A stretch of DNA of 49,821 nt from CAYQVW01 sp964421245 (GTDB lineage: Bacteria; Margulisbacteria; WOR-1; XYC2-FULL-46-14), in NCBI GenBank assembly GCA_964421245.1, contig CAYQVW010000013.1, positions 1 to 49,821 of the forward strand, read 5' to 3'. This document shows positions 15,715-23,805 of the stretch, piece after piece (the first letter of the stretch is position 1; each line of letters opens with the position of its first letter). Position numbers and translations under genes: made by a program. Below the pieces are notes generated by a model, which made no database searches, was not told the DNA's origin, and worked only from the letters and a program-made list of their open reading frames with translations.

Positions 15715-16911
15715 ATGTCTAAAGAACTAGTAAACAAAGCAAAAGAATATTTTGGAAAGATAGTCGAAGAACAATTAGCTCGTGTTGAGGAGATGAAGAA
15801 GAATTCTAAAGAGACCGATTTTTCAAAACTGAAACCGATTAAAATTGGAGTCTGTTTTGGTGATGGAATTGGAGAAGTTATTTCAAAACATGCAGAAGCT
15901 GTTTTAAGGCATATGTTAAAAGATGAAGTAGCTTCAAAAAAAGTAGAATTTAAGGATATTGCCGGATTAACAATTGAAAACCGCGCAAAACATAAAAAAG
16001 CAATTCCCGACGATGTTTTGGCAGAGCTTAAATCTTGCCACGTAATCTTGAAAGGACCGACAACTACTCCTCAGGCCGGAGATAAGTGGCCAAATATTGA
16101 GAGTGCTAACGTTGCAATGCGTCGATACCTCGATTTATTCGCAAACGTCCGACCAGTTCGCATCCCATCAGAAAATATCGACTGGTGCTTCTTCCGCGAA
16201 AATACCGAAGGGGCCTATGTTTTAGGTTCAAAGGGAATAAATGCATCAGACGATATTAGTTTCGATTTCAAAGTAATAACAGAGCAAGGTGCAGAACGTA
16301 TTATCCGTATGGCTTTCGAATACGCTAAGAAGAATAATATTGACAAAGTTACAGTTGTCACAAAATCAAATGTTGTAAAGACAACTGATGGCCGTTTTTC
16401 AAAAGCCTTCTTTAGAATTGCCAAAGAGTATCCTGGAATAAAGACTGACGAATGGTATATCGATATTATGACAGCAAAATTAATTGATCCAGCCCGTCGT
16501 AGCCAGTTTAAGGTTATGGTTATGCCTAATCTTTACGGTGATATCTTAACTGATGAGGCGGCGCAGATGCAGGGTGGGGTTGGAACAGCTGGTTCGGCTA
16601 ACATTGGTAAGAAATGGTCAATGTTTGAAGCAATTCACGGAAGTGCTCCTCGCATGGTTAATGAAGGACGCGCAAAATATGCCGATCCATGTTCGATGGT
16701 TCGTGCAGCTGCAATGTTACTTCGTCATATTGGGTATCCCGATTGTGCAACTAAGGTAGAAATGGCACTTGAGGTCTGTGGTCAATTTGAAAGGAAGATG
16801 AAAATTACTGGGAGAGATACTGGGGTTACAGGTGAAGAATACGTAAACTATTTGCTTTCATGGATAGATAATCCAGAGTTAAAAGCTCGCTGGGAAAAAG
16901 GCAGTGCTTAA
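15715..16911 (+). CDS. icd: Isocitrate dehydrogenase
   Basis: Beta-decarboxylating dehydrogenase that oxidises isocitrate to 2-oxoglutarate. Substrate-loop residues S130 and N132 in NIESANVAMRR mark isocitrate rather than isopropylmalate specificity; the Arg pair 136/137 and the segment LFANVRPV fit too. The metal-binding segment is NLYGDILTDEAA. After HGSAP the coenzyme-determining positions read Arg-Met, matching neither the usual NADP pair (Lys-Tyr) nor the NAD pair (Asp-Ile), so coenzyme choice is open. The length of 398 is normal. The next gene, thiG, starts inside its last codons. The enzyme supplies 2-oxoglutarate for amino-acid synthesis; other TCA genes are not in the window. Confidence 0.92.
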   Translation: MSKELVNKAKEYFGKIVEEQLARVEEMKKNSKETDFSKLKPIKIGVCFGDGIGEVISKHAEAVLRHMLKDEVASKKVEFKDIAGLTIENRAKHKKAIPDDVLAELKSCHVILKGPTTTPQAGDKWPNIESANVAMRRYLDLFANVRPVRIPSENIDWCFFRENTEGAYVLGSKGINASDDISFDFKVITEQGAERIIRMAFEYAKKNNIDKVTVVTKSNVVKTTDGRFSKAFFRIAKEYPGIKTDEWYIDIMTAKLIDPARRSQFKVMVMPNLYGDILTDEAAQMQGGVGTAGSANIGKKWSMFEAIHGSAPRMVNEGRAKYADPCSMVRAAAMLLRHIGYPDCATKVEMALEVCGQFERKMKITGRDTGVTGEEYVNYLLSWIDNPELKARWEKGSA

Positions 16912-17665
16912 AATTGCCGATCGCGAAATCAAGTCCCGCCTCTTTTTAGGTACCGGTAAATTTCCAAGTATAAAAATAATGCTTGAAGCGATAGAGGCTT
17001 CGGGAGCTGAGATTGTAACGGTAGCGCTTCGTCGGGTTGATATGGAAAATCTTCAAGATGACTTAATTTCTGCCATTGATAAAAAGAAATATCTCTTTCT
17101 ACCAAACACTTCCGGGGCAAGGTCTGCTAAGGAAGCTGTTCGAATTGCTCGACTAGCCAAAGGTTTGACTAATTGGGTGAAACTTGAAGTTACTCCTGAT
17201 CCAAACTATTTACTTCCTGATCCGATAGAAACTTTAAAAGCAGCCGAGATTTTGGTTAAAGAAGGATTTGTTGTTCTTCCATATATAAATGCCGATCCAG
17301 TTTTGGCGCTAAAACTTCAAGATGTCGGTTGTGCAACAGTTATGCCGCTTGGATCACCAATTGGATCACACAAAGGATTAAAAACTATCGATTCAATTAA
17401 AATAATTATCGAACAAGCTAGAGTTCCAGTAGTTGTTGATGCAGGTCTAGGTGCTCCGTCTCATGCGGCAGCTGCAATGGAGCTTGGTGCTGATGCGGTT
17501 TTGGTTAATACTGCAATTGCAATTGCTCCTAATCCAAAATTAATGGCACAAGCCTTTAAAAAGGCGGTTGAAGCAGGACGAGAAGGGTATCTTTCTGGTC
17601 TAGCTGCTCCATCTGATAAAGCTTCTGCTTCGAGTCCGCTGACTGGATTTTTGCATAATTCTTAA
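16904..17665 (+). CDS. thiG: Thiazole synthase ThiG
   Basis: Forms the thiazole phosphate ring of thiamine from deoxyxylulose phosphate, dehydroglycine and ThiS thiocarboxylate. The GTG start at 16904 overlaps icd by eight bases. The TIM-barrel family motifs are FLGTGKF (14-20), Schiff-base lysine K93 in WVKLEVTPD, MPLGSPIGSHKG and PVVVDAGLGAPSHAAAAMELGADAVL (phosphate loop, read in two parts). The length of 253 is normal. ThiH, its source of dehydroglycine, lies 350 bases downstream behind a palindromic element. thiS and thiF are not in the window, and no TPP riboswitch was seen upstream. Confidence 0.95.
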   Translation: MLKIADREIKSRLFLGTGKFPSIKIMLEAIEASGAEIVTVALRRVDMENLQDDLISAIDKKKYLFLPNTSGARSAKEAVRIARLAKGLTNWVKLEVTPDPNYLLPDPIETLKAAEILVKEGFVVLPYINADPVLALKLQDVGCATVMPLGSPIGSHKGLKTIDSIKIIIEQARVPVVVDAGLGAPSHAAAAMELGADAVLVNTAIAIAPNPKLMAQAFKKAVEAGREGYLSGLAAPSDKASASSPLTGFLHNS

Positions 17666-17671
17666 TTTCGC

Positions 17672-17987
17672 ATAAGAAATATTATGTCAGCTTCTATTAT
17701 TTTCCAAAAAGCTTCTTCTTTGTACTTTTTGTCTTGATACAAAAAGTACCAAAAAAATCGCGGTACATTATATGTTTTTGGCTTAATAATATAATGTGGT
17801 AGGTGTTTTCAATGGGGTGTTACCTTGTTTTCGGGGTGGGGAGGTGAGCTGCGTAGCGATTCTGAGCAGAGCGAAGAAAGCGGAGCAGCGAGGGATCTTG
17901 AAAACACTTGACTTTCTTTGTTACTTTCTTTGGTCAAGCAAAGAAAGTAAGATAAAAAATAATTAGGGTTTACATAATATTTCTTAT
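17672..17987. repeat. MITE-like palindromic element between thiG and thiH
   Basis: This fills most of the 350-base gene-free gap 17666-18015. Perfect 16-bp inverted ends lie at 17672-17687 (ATAAGAAATATTATGT) and 17972-17987. Inside are a hairpin at 17722-17749 (11-bp stem, 6-base loop), a second at 17921-17950 (12-bp stem, 6-base loop) and further paired arms: 17765-17773 with 17789-17797, and 17803-17812 with 17898-17907. The middle (about 17845-17895) is more GC-rich and contains AGCG-type units. It encodes no convincing protein. Terminal inverted repeats plus nested hairpins resemble a MITE or REP-type element. Its ends lie close to the thiH promoter. Confidence 0.7.
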
Positions 17988-18001
17988 AGGACATTTCTTA
18001 A

Positions 18002-18010
18002 TGTTATAAT
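18002..18010 (+). promoter_or_regulatory. Extended -10 for a leaderless thiH transcript
   Basis: TGTTATAAT at 18002-18010 ends six bases before ATG 18016. There is no Shine-Dalgarno sequence. The promoter sits just outside the right end of the palindromic element. Confidence 0.6.
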
Positions 18011-18015
18011 TAAAT

Positions 18016-19035
18016 ATGGCTATTTCTAATATTCTAAACAAAGATTCAATTGCTTTTGAAGACCTAAAAGTTCTATTATCTTCCGAAGGGTCGAAAAATA
18101 TTGAACTTTTAGCTCAAAGAGCACACCAATTAACAAAAAAACATTTTGGTAAGACCATTCAACTCTACGCACCAATTTATTTATCTAACGAATGTAATAA
18201 TCAGTGTGTATATTGTGGATTCAATAGCAAGGTTACTGGAAAAAGAATTAGTTTAACTGTTGATCAGGCCTTTGCCGAAGCTAAGGTTTTGGCGAAAATG
18301 GGATTTAAGCATATTCTAGTAGTCTCTGGCGAAAAGAGAGAGACAATCTCTGTTGATTATCTTAAAAAATTAACATCAAAACTTAGAAGTTTGTTCTCTT
18401 CCATCTCAATTGAAATTTACCCAATGACCGAAGAAGAATATAAAAAACTTTTTGCTGCTGGAGTAGATGCATTAACTATCTATCAAGAGGTCTATGATAG
18501 AGAGGTTTATAAAAAAGTGCATCCTGCTGGACCAAAATCTGATTATGATTATCGTTACGAGACTCCGGAAAGGGGTGGACGAGCTGGTTTTTATAGAATT
18601 AATATAGGTTATCTTTTAGGGCTTGGTGATTGGCAGAGCGAAACACTAGCTCTAGCCAAACATGCAGAGCATTTACAAAAGAAATTCTGGAAATCACAAA
18701 TTTCTATCTCTTTCCCGCGTTTAAGAGGATCTTCTGTTACAGATTTGCAATTAACACAAATGATTTGTGCTTTAAGAATATTTTTACCAAAGGTTGGTTT
18801 AGTCATGTCCACTCGTGAATCAGCAAAACTTCGCGATAATCTTATTCCTCTTGGAATCACTCAAATGTCGGCTGCTTCCCGCACCTCTCCCGGGGCTTAT
18901 TCTTCAAAAGATGCTGCAACTCCTCAGTTTTCTATCTCCGATCAGCGCACCGCAGCCGAAGTCGCCCAAGCAATTTCTGCCAGAGGGTATGATCCGGTAT
19001 TTAAGGATTGGGACTGCGACCTTCTTATGGTATAA
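18016..19035 (+). CDS. thiH: 2-iminoacetate (dehydroglycine) synthase ThiH
   Basis: Radical SAM enzyme that cleaves tyrosine to dehydroglycine for thiazole synthesis. The cluster motif CX3CX2C is C60, C64 and C67 in SNECNNQCVYCGF. A family C-terminal region follows (SISFPRLRGS, SAASRTSPGAYS). The length of 339 is at the short end of the family (about 365-375). The start is ATG directly after a leaderless extended -10. It is separated from thiG by the palindromic repeat element. The promoter of the next gene is embedded in its stop codon region. Confidence 0.93.
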   Translation: MAISNILNKDSIAFEDLKVLLSSEGSKNIELLAQRAHQLTKKHFGKTIQLYAPIYLSNECNNQCVYCGFNSKVTGKRISLTVDQAFAEAKVLAKMGFKHILVVSGEKRETISVDYLKKLTSKLRSLFSSISIEIYPMTEEEYKKLFAAGVDALTIYQEVYDREVYKKVHPAGPKSDYDYRYETPERGGRAGFYRINIGYLLGLGDWQSETLALAKHAEHLQKKFWKSQISISFPRLRGSSVTDLQLTQMICALRIFLPKVGLVMSTRESAKLRDNLIPLGITQMSAASRTSPGAYSSKDAATPQFSISDQRTAAEVAQAISARGYDPVFKDWDCDLLMV

Positions 19036-19036
19036 T
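19028..19036 (+). promoter_or_regulatory. Extended -10 that sets the adenine-deaminase-like start
   Basis: TGGTATAAT at 19028-19036 overlaps the last codons of thiH and ends eight bases before ATG 19044. It supports 19044 rather than an upstream in-frame start at 19008 inside thiH. Confidence 0.55.
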
Positions 19037-19043
19037 TTTGTCC

Positions 19044-20336
19044 ATGCTCGCTGACCTACTTTTGAAAAACTGCCAAGTCATAAATGTAATTAATGGAGAG
19101 ATAACTCCAACCTCAATTGCAATCCATAGGGATAGGATTGTTGGGTTTGGAGAGTGCGAAGCAAAAGAGGCTATAGATCTAAATGGGCAGTACGTTTGCC
19201 CGTCATTTATTGACTCTCATGTTCATATTGAATCTTCAATGCTCAATCCGGCTGAATTTTCTAATACTGCTGTTTCACACGGAACCGGAACGATTATTTG
19301 TGATCCTAGCAAAATTGCAACTCTTTTAGGTGTTTCTGGTGTTAAATACTTACTTTCTGTTACAGAAAATCTTCCATTAGAAGTCTATTTTGATCTTGCC
19401 TTATGTCATTCTCTCCCTGTGCCCAAAAACAAAAGGGTAGTTAGCTTTATGGGAGAAGAAAACACTTCTGAGTGTGCAACAATTGAAGAAGCAAGGATAA
19501 AATTGAAACTCGGAAAATTTATAAAAATATCTTCTAAAAACTTGAATATTTTATTTCCGCTAATTACTCCGCAGAATGCTCATGCTTTTTCTTTTTGCAC
19601 GGACAAGATAGGAGCCGAGGACTTAAAAGACGGGCACATTAATCTTTTGGTAAAAAAAGCAGTAGAGATGGGGATGGATCCGGTAATGGCAACGAGGTTA
19701 GCAAGTTATAATCCGGCAATTCATTACGGTGTTAAAAATGTGGGGGCAGTTGCCCCGGGATACTATGCTGATTTTGTTATGATGAACGATTTGCATGAAT
19801 TTAAAATAAAAATGGTTTATAAAAGAGGGAAATTAATCTTCCAACGCAATAAACTCAGACCCCAATCGAATCTCAAGAAAAAAAGAGCAATTAAGGAGAC
19901 CGTTAATATAAAATCATTTAAAACCGATGATCTTAAAGTCAATGATAAAGAAAAGATGTTAAAATTTGCGTTATTTGATCGATGCAAGGCTTCGCCGAAA
20001 ATCCATTTGGGGCTGGTTCCAAATTTTGGTTTAGAAAAAGGGGCACTTGCTCAAAGCATTGAGCGTGGTGTTATTGTTGTGGGGATGGATGAAGAGGATA
20101 TGGCAGGGGCGGTTAGGCAGGTGGTTAAAATGAAGGGTGGAATTGCCGTTGTTGCCGGTGGGCTGGTCTTGTCTCAGATGGCTCTTCCAATTGCAGGGCT
20201 TATGTCTGAAGAAAGTGTTGATGTAGTTATTGGAAAGATTGAGAAATTAGAAGAGACAGTTAGAAAACTTGGTTGTTTAATCGACAATCCCTTTGTAACA
20301 TTGGCTAATTTGAACCTACAGACTAATTCAAAATAA
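19044..20336 (+). CDS. Adenine deaminase-like protein with internal deletions
   Basis: Amidohydrolase related to adenine deaminase (adenine to hypoxanthine), 430 residues against roughly 550-600 in the family. It keeps the metal motif DSHVHIESSML (57-67), FCTDKIGAEDL, ASYNPAIHYG and the C-terminal PIAGLMS. Near residues 122-142, however, SLPVPK jumps to EENTSECATIEEA: about 90 residues that normally carry GEVMN, GHxPG and SDHE are gone. Near the end SIERGVIVVG replaces the usual HDSHN segment, and the final barrel strands are missing. The reading frame is clean. Catalysis as an adenine deaminase seems unlikely. It is directly followed by hpt, which would use hypoxanthine. Confidence 0.8.
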   Translation: MLADLLLKNCQVINVINGEITPTSIAIHRDRIVGFGECEAKEAIDLNGQYVCPSFIDSHVHIESSMLNPAEFSNTAVSHGTGTIICDPSKIATLLGVSGVKYLLSVTENLPLEVYFDLALCHSLPVPKNKRVVSFMGEENTSECATIEEARIKLKLGKFIKISSKNLNILFPLITPQNAHAFSFCTDKIGAEDLKDGHINLLVKKAVEMGMDPVMATRLASYNPAIHYGVKNVGAVAPGYYADFVMMNDLHEFKIKMVYKRGKLIFQRNKLRPQSNLKKKRAIKETVNIKSFKTDDLKVNDKEKMLKFALFDRCKASPKIHLGLVPNFGLEKGALAQSIERGVIVVGMDEEDMAGAVRQVVKMKGGIAVVAGGLVLSQMALPIAGLMSEESVDVVIGKIEKLEETVRKLGCLIDNPFVTLANLNLQTNSK

Positions 20337-20350
20337 TGGGGTAAAAATTT

Positions 20351-20866
20351 TTGAACAAATCAAATGTTTATATTTCAAAAGAGCGAATTAAGAAAAAGGT
20401 AAAAGACCTAGCTGATGATATATCTCATGACTATAAAAATAAGAGGCTGATTTTAATTGGAGTTCTAAAGGGTTCTTTTATCTTTTTGGCAGATTTGGCT
20501 CGCTATATTTCAATTCCGGTTCAGATCGATTTTATTCAGGTTTCCTCATATGGGAAAAAAGCAAAGCCTTCACAAATAAAGCTTAAAAAAGATCTAGAGG
20601 TTAATGTTTCTGGAAAACATGTCATCATAATAGATGATATTGTTGATTATGGTTATACAGCCCATTACCTAATAAATCTCTTGCATAGAAAAAAAGCCGC
20701 TTCAGTTGAAATTTGCACTTTGTTGGATAAGCCTTCTCGTAGAAAAATAATTGTTCCGATTAAATATTATGGATTTGAAATACCGGACAAGTTTGTGGTT
20801 GGATATGGACTAGATTTTGCCGAGCGACTTCGAAACCTGTCCGAAATTAAAAGTATTTCTCGGTAA
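20351..20866 (+). CDS. hpt: Hypoxanthine(-guanine) phosphoribosyltransferase
   Basis: Purine salvage: hypoxanthine or guanine plus PRPP gives IMP or GMP. The start is TTG at 20351, 14 bases after the adenine-deaminase-like gene, suggesting an operon. The PRPP loop VIIIDDIVDYGYT (91-103) is present, with Asp for the more usual Glu. LIGVLKGSFIFLADL (35-49) and the C-terminal IPDKFVVGYGLDFAE are family hallmarks. The length of 171 is normal. Its 3' end overlaps the convergent LCP gene by 20 bases. Confidence 0.93.
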   Translation: MNKSNVYISKERIKKKVKDLADDISHDYKNKRLILIGVLKGSFIFLADLARYISIPVQIDFIQVSSYGKKAKPSQIKLKKDLEVNVSGKHVIIIDDIVDYGYTAHYLINLLHRKKAASVEICTLLDKPSRRKIIVPIKYYGFEIPDKFVVGYGLDFAERLRNLSEIKSISR

Positions 20867-21728
20867 GTGAATCTATTTCCTCTTTATTAATAAACCAATT
20901 GCCGGGTTCATTGTCTTTTGTATTTCCGGGAAGTAAAAAGCTCTTTATGTCGTCTTTTTGCATCATGCGAACTGAATTAAGTAAGAAAATTATTTCTTTG
21001 GTGTTTAGATTGGTTTGGATGTTTTCTTTTAATAATTTTAGAATAATTGGTGTCTTTAGTATTTGTGTCGGATGGGATATTTTAGAAAAAAGAGCTTTTA
21101 GAAAACGTTGTTGTCTCCCTACTCGAGTTATGTCACCCATTGGGTCTAGTCTATAGCGAATAAATTGATTGGCTTCTTTTCCGCTTAAATGTCGAAAGCC
21201 TTTTTTTAGATCAATTTTTAAATTTTGGGCGCTATCAGAATATTGCATGTCTTTGTCGATATATATATTGACCCCTCCCAATAAATCTACGATTTCAATT
21301 AAGAGGGTTGTGTTTAGAACCACGTATTTATCAATTTTTTTTGATAGAAGATCTTCCAATGTTTCTTTTACCAGTGGGATTCCGCCGTATACAAAGGCAG
21401 AATTTATCTTGTTCATTCCACGTCCAGGAATAGGGACGTAGGAGTCTCTTGGTATAGAGAGTGTATAGATTTGTTGGGCGCCAGGCGAGTAGTGTAGCAG
21501 GACCATGCTATCGGTTCTTCCTGGTTTTGTCTCTTTGGTCTCAGCGTCGAAAAATAGATCTGTTCCGAGTATTAAAATGTTATAGGGTTTATCTAATATT
21601 CCAAAGCGAAGATATTTTGGTAGCTTTGACGGACTGAGTAAATTTAAATAGAAGAAGACAATCCAACAAAAGATAAAAAGCAATACAGCGAGTCTTAGCA
21701 GGTCGGGTTTGTTTTTTCTTTCTTTCAC
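20847..21728 (-). CDS. LytR-CpsA-Psr (LCP) family protein
   Basis: LCP proteins transfer undecaprenyl-linked glycopolymers to peptidoglycan. One N-terminal membrane span (about 10-31) anchors a periplasmic LCP domain with NILILGTD (50-57), GRTDSMVLLHYSP (70-82), SIPRDSYVPIPG (95-106) and RVGRQQRFLKAL near 202-213, holding the Arg/Asp residues that bind the pyrophosphate lipid. The start is GTG at 21728, overlapping the upstream sagB-type stop by one base. The length of 293 is normal. With the glycosyltransferases nearby it points to surface polysaccharide attachment. Confidence 0.92.
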   Translation of the reverse strand: MKERKNKPDLLRLAVLLFIFCWIVFFYLNLLSPSKLPKYLRFGILDKPYNILILGTDLFFDAETKETKPGRTDSMVLLHYSPGAQQIYTLSIPRDSYVPIPGRGMNKINSAFVYGGIPLVKETLEDLLSKKIDKYVVLNTTLLIEIVDLLGGVNIYIDKDMQYSDSAQNLKIDLKKGFRHLSGKEANQFIRYRLDPMGDITRVGRQQRFLKALFSKISHPTQILKTPIILKLLKENIQTNLNTKEIIFLLNSVRMMQKDDIKSFLLPGNTKDNEPGNWFINKEEIDSLTEKYF

Positions 21729-22381
21729 TATTCTTTTGGATATCCTACGGGAATTATATAGATCGGATCAAGATCACGTGGTAAATTGAGACAATCTTGC
21801 GCTACGTTTTCCCAAAATGCCCCAATTGGTACAGATCCAAGTCCAAGGGCCACGGCTTGAAGGTGTATGTTTTGTGCTGCGTGCCCTGCTTCAATTAAGG
21901 TGTATCTTATTCCACGATTACTGCCGTATTTATTTTTATTTTTTTCAAAATCAGCAACAATTACAATATTAATTGGTGCTTCGCTAATAAAAGCTTGTCC
22001 TAGGGCACAACGAGTTAATTTTGTTCTCTTATCTCCCTTTATATTCAAAGTTAACTTGTTTGAGCGAGGAATATATTCATATACTCCATCTTTGTTTACC
22101 AGATAGAGCGTTAATGGATAGATTGATCCGGCAGAGGGAGCGGTTCTCCATCCCCAGGTCTTATTAGTTATTCCCTGTCCAGCCCATAGTAATTGAGATA
22201 TTTGTTCATTTGTAAGCTCGTTTGGATAGTAACTGCGATGGGACCTTCTTTTTAACAGTGCTTCTTCTAGTGACATTTTTCCAGATAATTGTGGGGAGGG
22301 AAGTTTTATCGTTTTTGGTGCGGCTACTGCTACTCCAGAAAGAATAACCAGTAAAAGTACGACAACAACGCCTTTCTGCAT
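21728..22381 (-). CDS. Exported SagB/ThcOx-type nitroreductase-fold protein
   Basis: FMN-dependent nitroreductase-fold dehydrogenase of the SagB/ThcOx group. The start at ATG 22381 gives a classic signal peptide (MQKGVVVVLLLVILSGVAVAA); the longer frame to 22435 lacks one, and an extended -10 lies exactly seven bases before 22381. Family features are RRSHRSYYPNELTNEQISQLLWAGQGI, SAGSIYPLTLYLV and EAGHAAQNIHLQAVALGLG. SagB relatives oxidise azoline rings in peptide natural products, but many stand-alone exported members like this one have no known substrate; no peptide-modification genes are nearby. Confidence 0.9.
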   Translation of the reverse strand: MQKGVVVVLLLVILSGVAVAAPKTIKLPSPQLSGKMSLEEALLKRRSHRSYYPNELTNEQISQLLWAGQGITNKTWGWRTAPSAGSIYPLTLYLVNKDGVYEYIPRSNKLTLNIKGDKRTKLTRCALGQAFISEAPINIVIVADFEKNKNKYGSNRGIRYTLIEAGHAAQNIHLQAVALGLGSVPIGAFWENVAQDCLNLPRDLDPIYIIPVGYPKE

Positions 22382-22387
22382 GGAGAA

Positions 22388-22396
22388 ATTATAGCA
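22388..22396 (-). promoter_or_regulatory. Extended -10 for a leaderless sagB-like transcript
   Basis: TGCTATAAT on the minus strand (22396 to 22388). Its last base is seven positions from the A of ATG 22381, so the expected transcription start is the start codon itself. Confidence 0.6.
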
Positions 22397-22405
22397 TAAA
22401 AGGAA

Positions 22406-22443
22406 GTCCCGGACGAGCCACGGGGATGGACTCAATCCGGGAC
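22406..22443 (-). terminator. Hairpin downstream of ssb
   Basis: GTCCCGGA (22406-22413) and TCCGGGAC (22436-22443) form an 8-bp stem. Inner GAG/CTC and CCA/TGG pairs extend it with small bulges. On the minus strand it follows the ssb stop and is trailed by TTCCTTTT, so it can act as a terminator before the sagB-like promoter. Confidence 0.55.
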
Positions 22444-22449
22444 AAAAAA

Positions 22450-22782
22450 TCAGGCAGCTTTAACTTTTTGATCCATCATTTGCAGTGTATCTATTATGAT
22501 TTCTGATGATGATCTTTTTTTGCCGTCTTTGGTTTCGTACTGACTAGTATGCAATTTTCCAACAATTGCCACTAATTTACCTTTTTTAAGGTAGTCTTCG
22601 CAGACCTTAGCTAAACCGTTAAAAGCGACACAGCGGAAGAAATCGGCTTTCGATTCTTCGCCTTTTTTTACGTATCGGTTTACCCCCAAGCGGAAGCTTG
22701 CAACGGGCTTTTTGTCTTTGGTGTAGCGGATCTCGGGATCTGCAACCAAATTGCCGGTAAGCATTATCTTGTTTACATTCAT
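22450..22782 (-). CDS. ssb: Short single-stranded DNA-binding protein
   Basis: OB-fold SSB of 110 residues, with the family opening MNVNKIMLTGNLVADPEIRY, an FFRCVAFNGLAKVCEDYLKKG core and LVAIVGKLHTSQYETKDGKK. The start at 22782 is chosen over GTG 22791, because the Shine-Dalgarno GGGAGG at 22796-22791 would overlap the latter. The protein ends MMDQKVKAA, without the Gly/Pro-rich linker and acidic DDDIPF-type tip that recruits partner proteins in normal SSB (about 150-180 residues). It may be a secondary SSB or a lineage with a tail-less version. It stands alone, not next to rpsF/rpsR. Confidence 0.92.
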   Translation of the reverse strand: MNVNKIMLTGNLVADPEIRYTKDKKPVASFRLGVNRYVKKGEESKADFFRCVAFNGLAKVCEDYLKKGKLVAIVGKLHTSQYETKDGKKRSSSEIIIDTLQMMDQKVKAA

Positions 22783-22905
22783 TTTTATCACCTCCCTTTG
22801 TAAGTATTTGTACTATTACTAGCAATTTTCCCGCCTGCTATTCCAAGGGGAATTATGGGTGAAAAAAGGTAAAAGTGCCGAGATTCCGGACAGTTTGGGA
22901 GGAAA

Positions 22906-22947
22906 CACAGAAGTTCACAGAAAGGGAAATCAGACACAGATAGACAC
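22906..22947 (+). repeat. ACACAGA-type degenerate repeat
   Basis: Repeated units (ACACAGAAGTTCACAG, then GACACAGATAGACACGG) in the gap between ssb and the GT2 gene. Related ACACAGA tracts occur at 26321-26364 and 41892-41930. Confidence 0.4.
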
Positions 22948-22954
22948 GGAAGGA

Positions 22955-23797
22955 TTAACTAGAGGATTCTTCCAAGCCTTTGCGAAACATATATTCTTCG
23001 AGGATATACTGATTTTTAGGGATTTTTGGATGTTTTTTCAGAAATCGATATATAACCATAGCAATAGGGTTCATTCCTAGAAACATCTTTATCTCAAAAT
23101 TCGGATGTTTCTTATAAAATATTGCAGCGGACTTACCCATATTGTATTTTCTCTTTACCATATCTTGATTATTAACGAAATGATGGTGATAATTTTTTGC
23201 CGATGGGAGATAGTATAATGGGACTCTCATTTTGTGAAGTCGGTATCCAAGCTCAATGTCTTCCCATCCGTAACTTTTAAAATCCTCATCGAATAATCCA
23301 GCTTTTATAATAGTTTCTTTTTTAATAGAAAGATTTCCTGATAGAAAGTATGCCCACTTCAATTTTTGCTTGGATCTTAGTTTTTGTTTTATATATGGTT
23401 CAACCTCATCTCCTCCTTCGGCGACGAAGTTGAAGGTAGTTCCTTCGAAGCAGGCATTTTTGTGTTTTTTATGTGCCTTGATGTGTTCTTCAAGGAGGTT
23501 TTGATCCGCAACCATATCTGCATCGGTTAATAGTATTATTTCTCCTCGAGCTTCATTAATTCCCCGATTACGCGCCGCTGTTTTGCCATTGTTTTCTTGT
23601 CGAATATAGTTTAGGGGATAAGGGCTTGGTTCTTCGGTTTCGATCATTTGATCGGTGCCGTCATTTGAGAAACTATCAACTACTATTACTTCGAATTGGG
23701 ATGGGTGAATAGATTGTTTTGAAAAAGATTCTAGGACCAATTTTAACGAGTCTTTTTGGTTATAGGTGCCGATGATGACAGATATTTTAGGAGCCAT
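22955..23797 (-). CDS. Glycosyltransferase family 2
   Basis: GT-A fold family 2 glycosyltransferase, 280 residues. KISVIIGTYNQKDSLKLVLES (4-24) is the nucleotide-sugar-binding start, EVIVVDSFSNDGT (36-48) the second motif, GKTAARNRGINEARGEIILLTDADM the DxD region (D-A-D, about 92-94), and GWEDIELGYRL (near 180-190) the ED acceptor/catalytic motif. There are no strong membrane spans apart from possible amphipathic C-terminal helices. It is the third gene of an operon after the GT39 protein and the FG-GAP lipoprotein (8-base gap), so it probably contributes to cell-surface glycan or to glycosylation of that lipoprotein. Confidence 0.9.
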   Translation of the reverse strand: MAPKISVIIGTYNQKDSLKLVLESFSKQSIHPSQFEVIVVDSFSNDGTDQMIETEEPSPYPLNYIRQENNGKTAARNRGINEARGEIILLTDADMVADQNLLEEHIKAHKKHKNACFEGTTFNFVAEGGDEVEPYIKQKLRSKQKLKWAYFLSGNLSIKKETIIKAGLFDEDFKSYGWEDIELGYRLHKMRVPLYYLPSAKNYHHHFVNNQDMVKRKYNMGKSAAIFYKKHPNFEIKMFLGMNPIAMVIYRFLKKHPKIPKNQYILEEYMFRKGLEESSS

Positions 23798-23805
23798 TTG
23801 ATTTT

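Noticed and set aside
17840..17900. TPP riboswitch between thiG and thiH (CTGAG-like bases present)
   Set aside because: The conserved CUGAGA and ACCUGA elements and paired arms are not there; the structure fits a nested palindrome instead.
17809..17994. A 61-codon minus-strand reading frame in the thiG-thiH gap
   Set aside because: It is a by-product of the palindromic repeat element, has low-complexity content and no ribosome site.
21728..22381. Azoline dehydrogenase in a peptide natural-product cluster
   Set aside because: No precursor peptide, YcaO or cyclodehydratase gene is near and the protein is exported.
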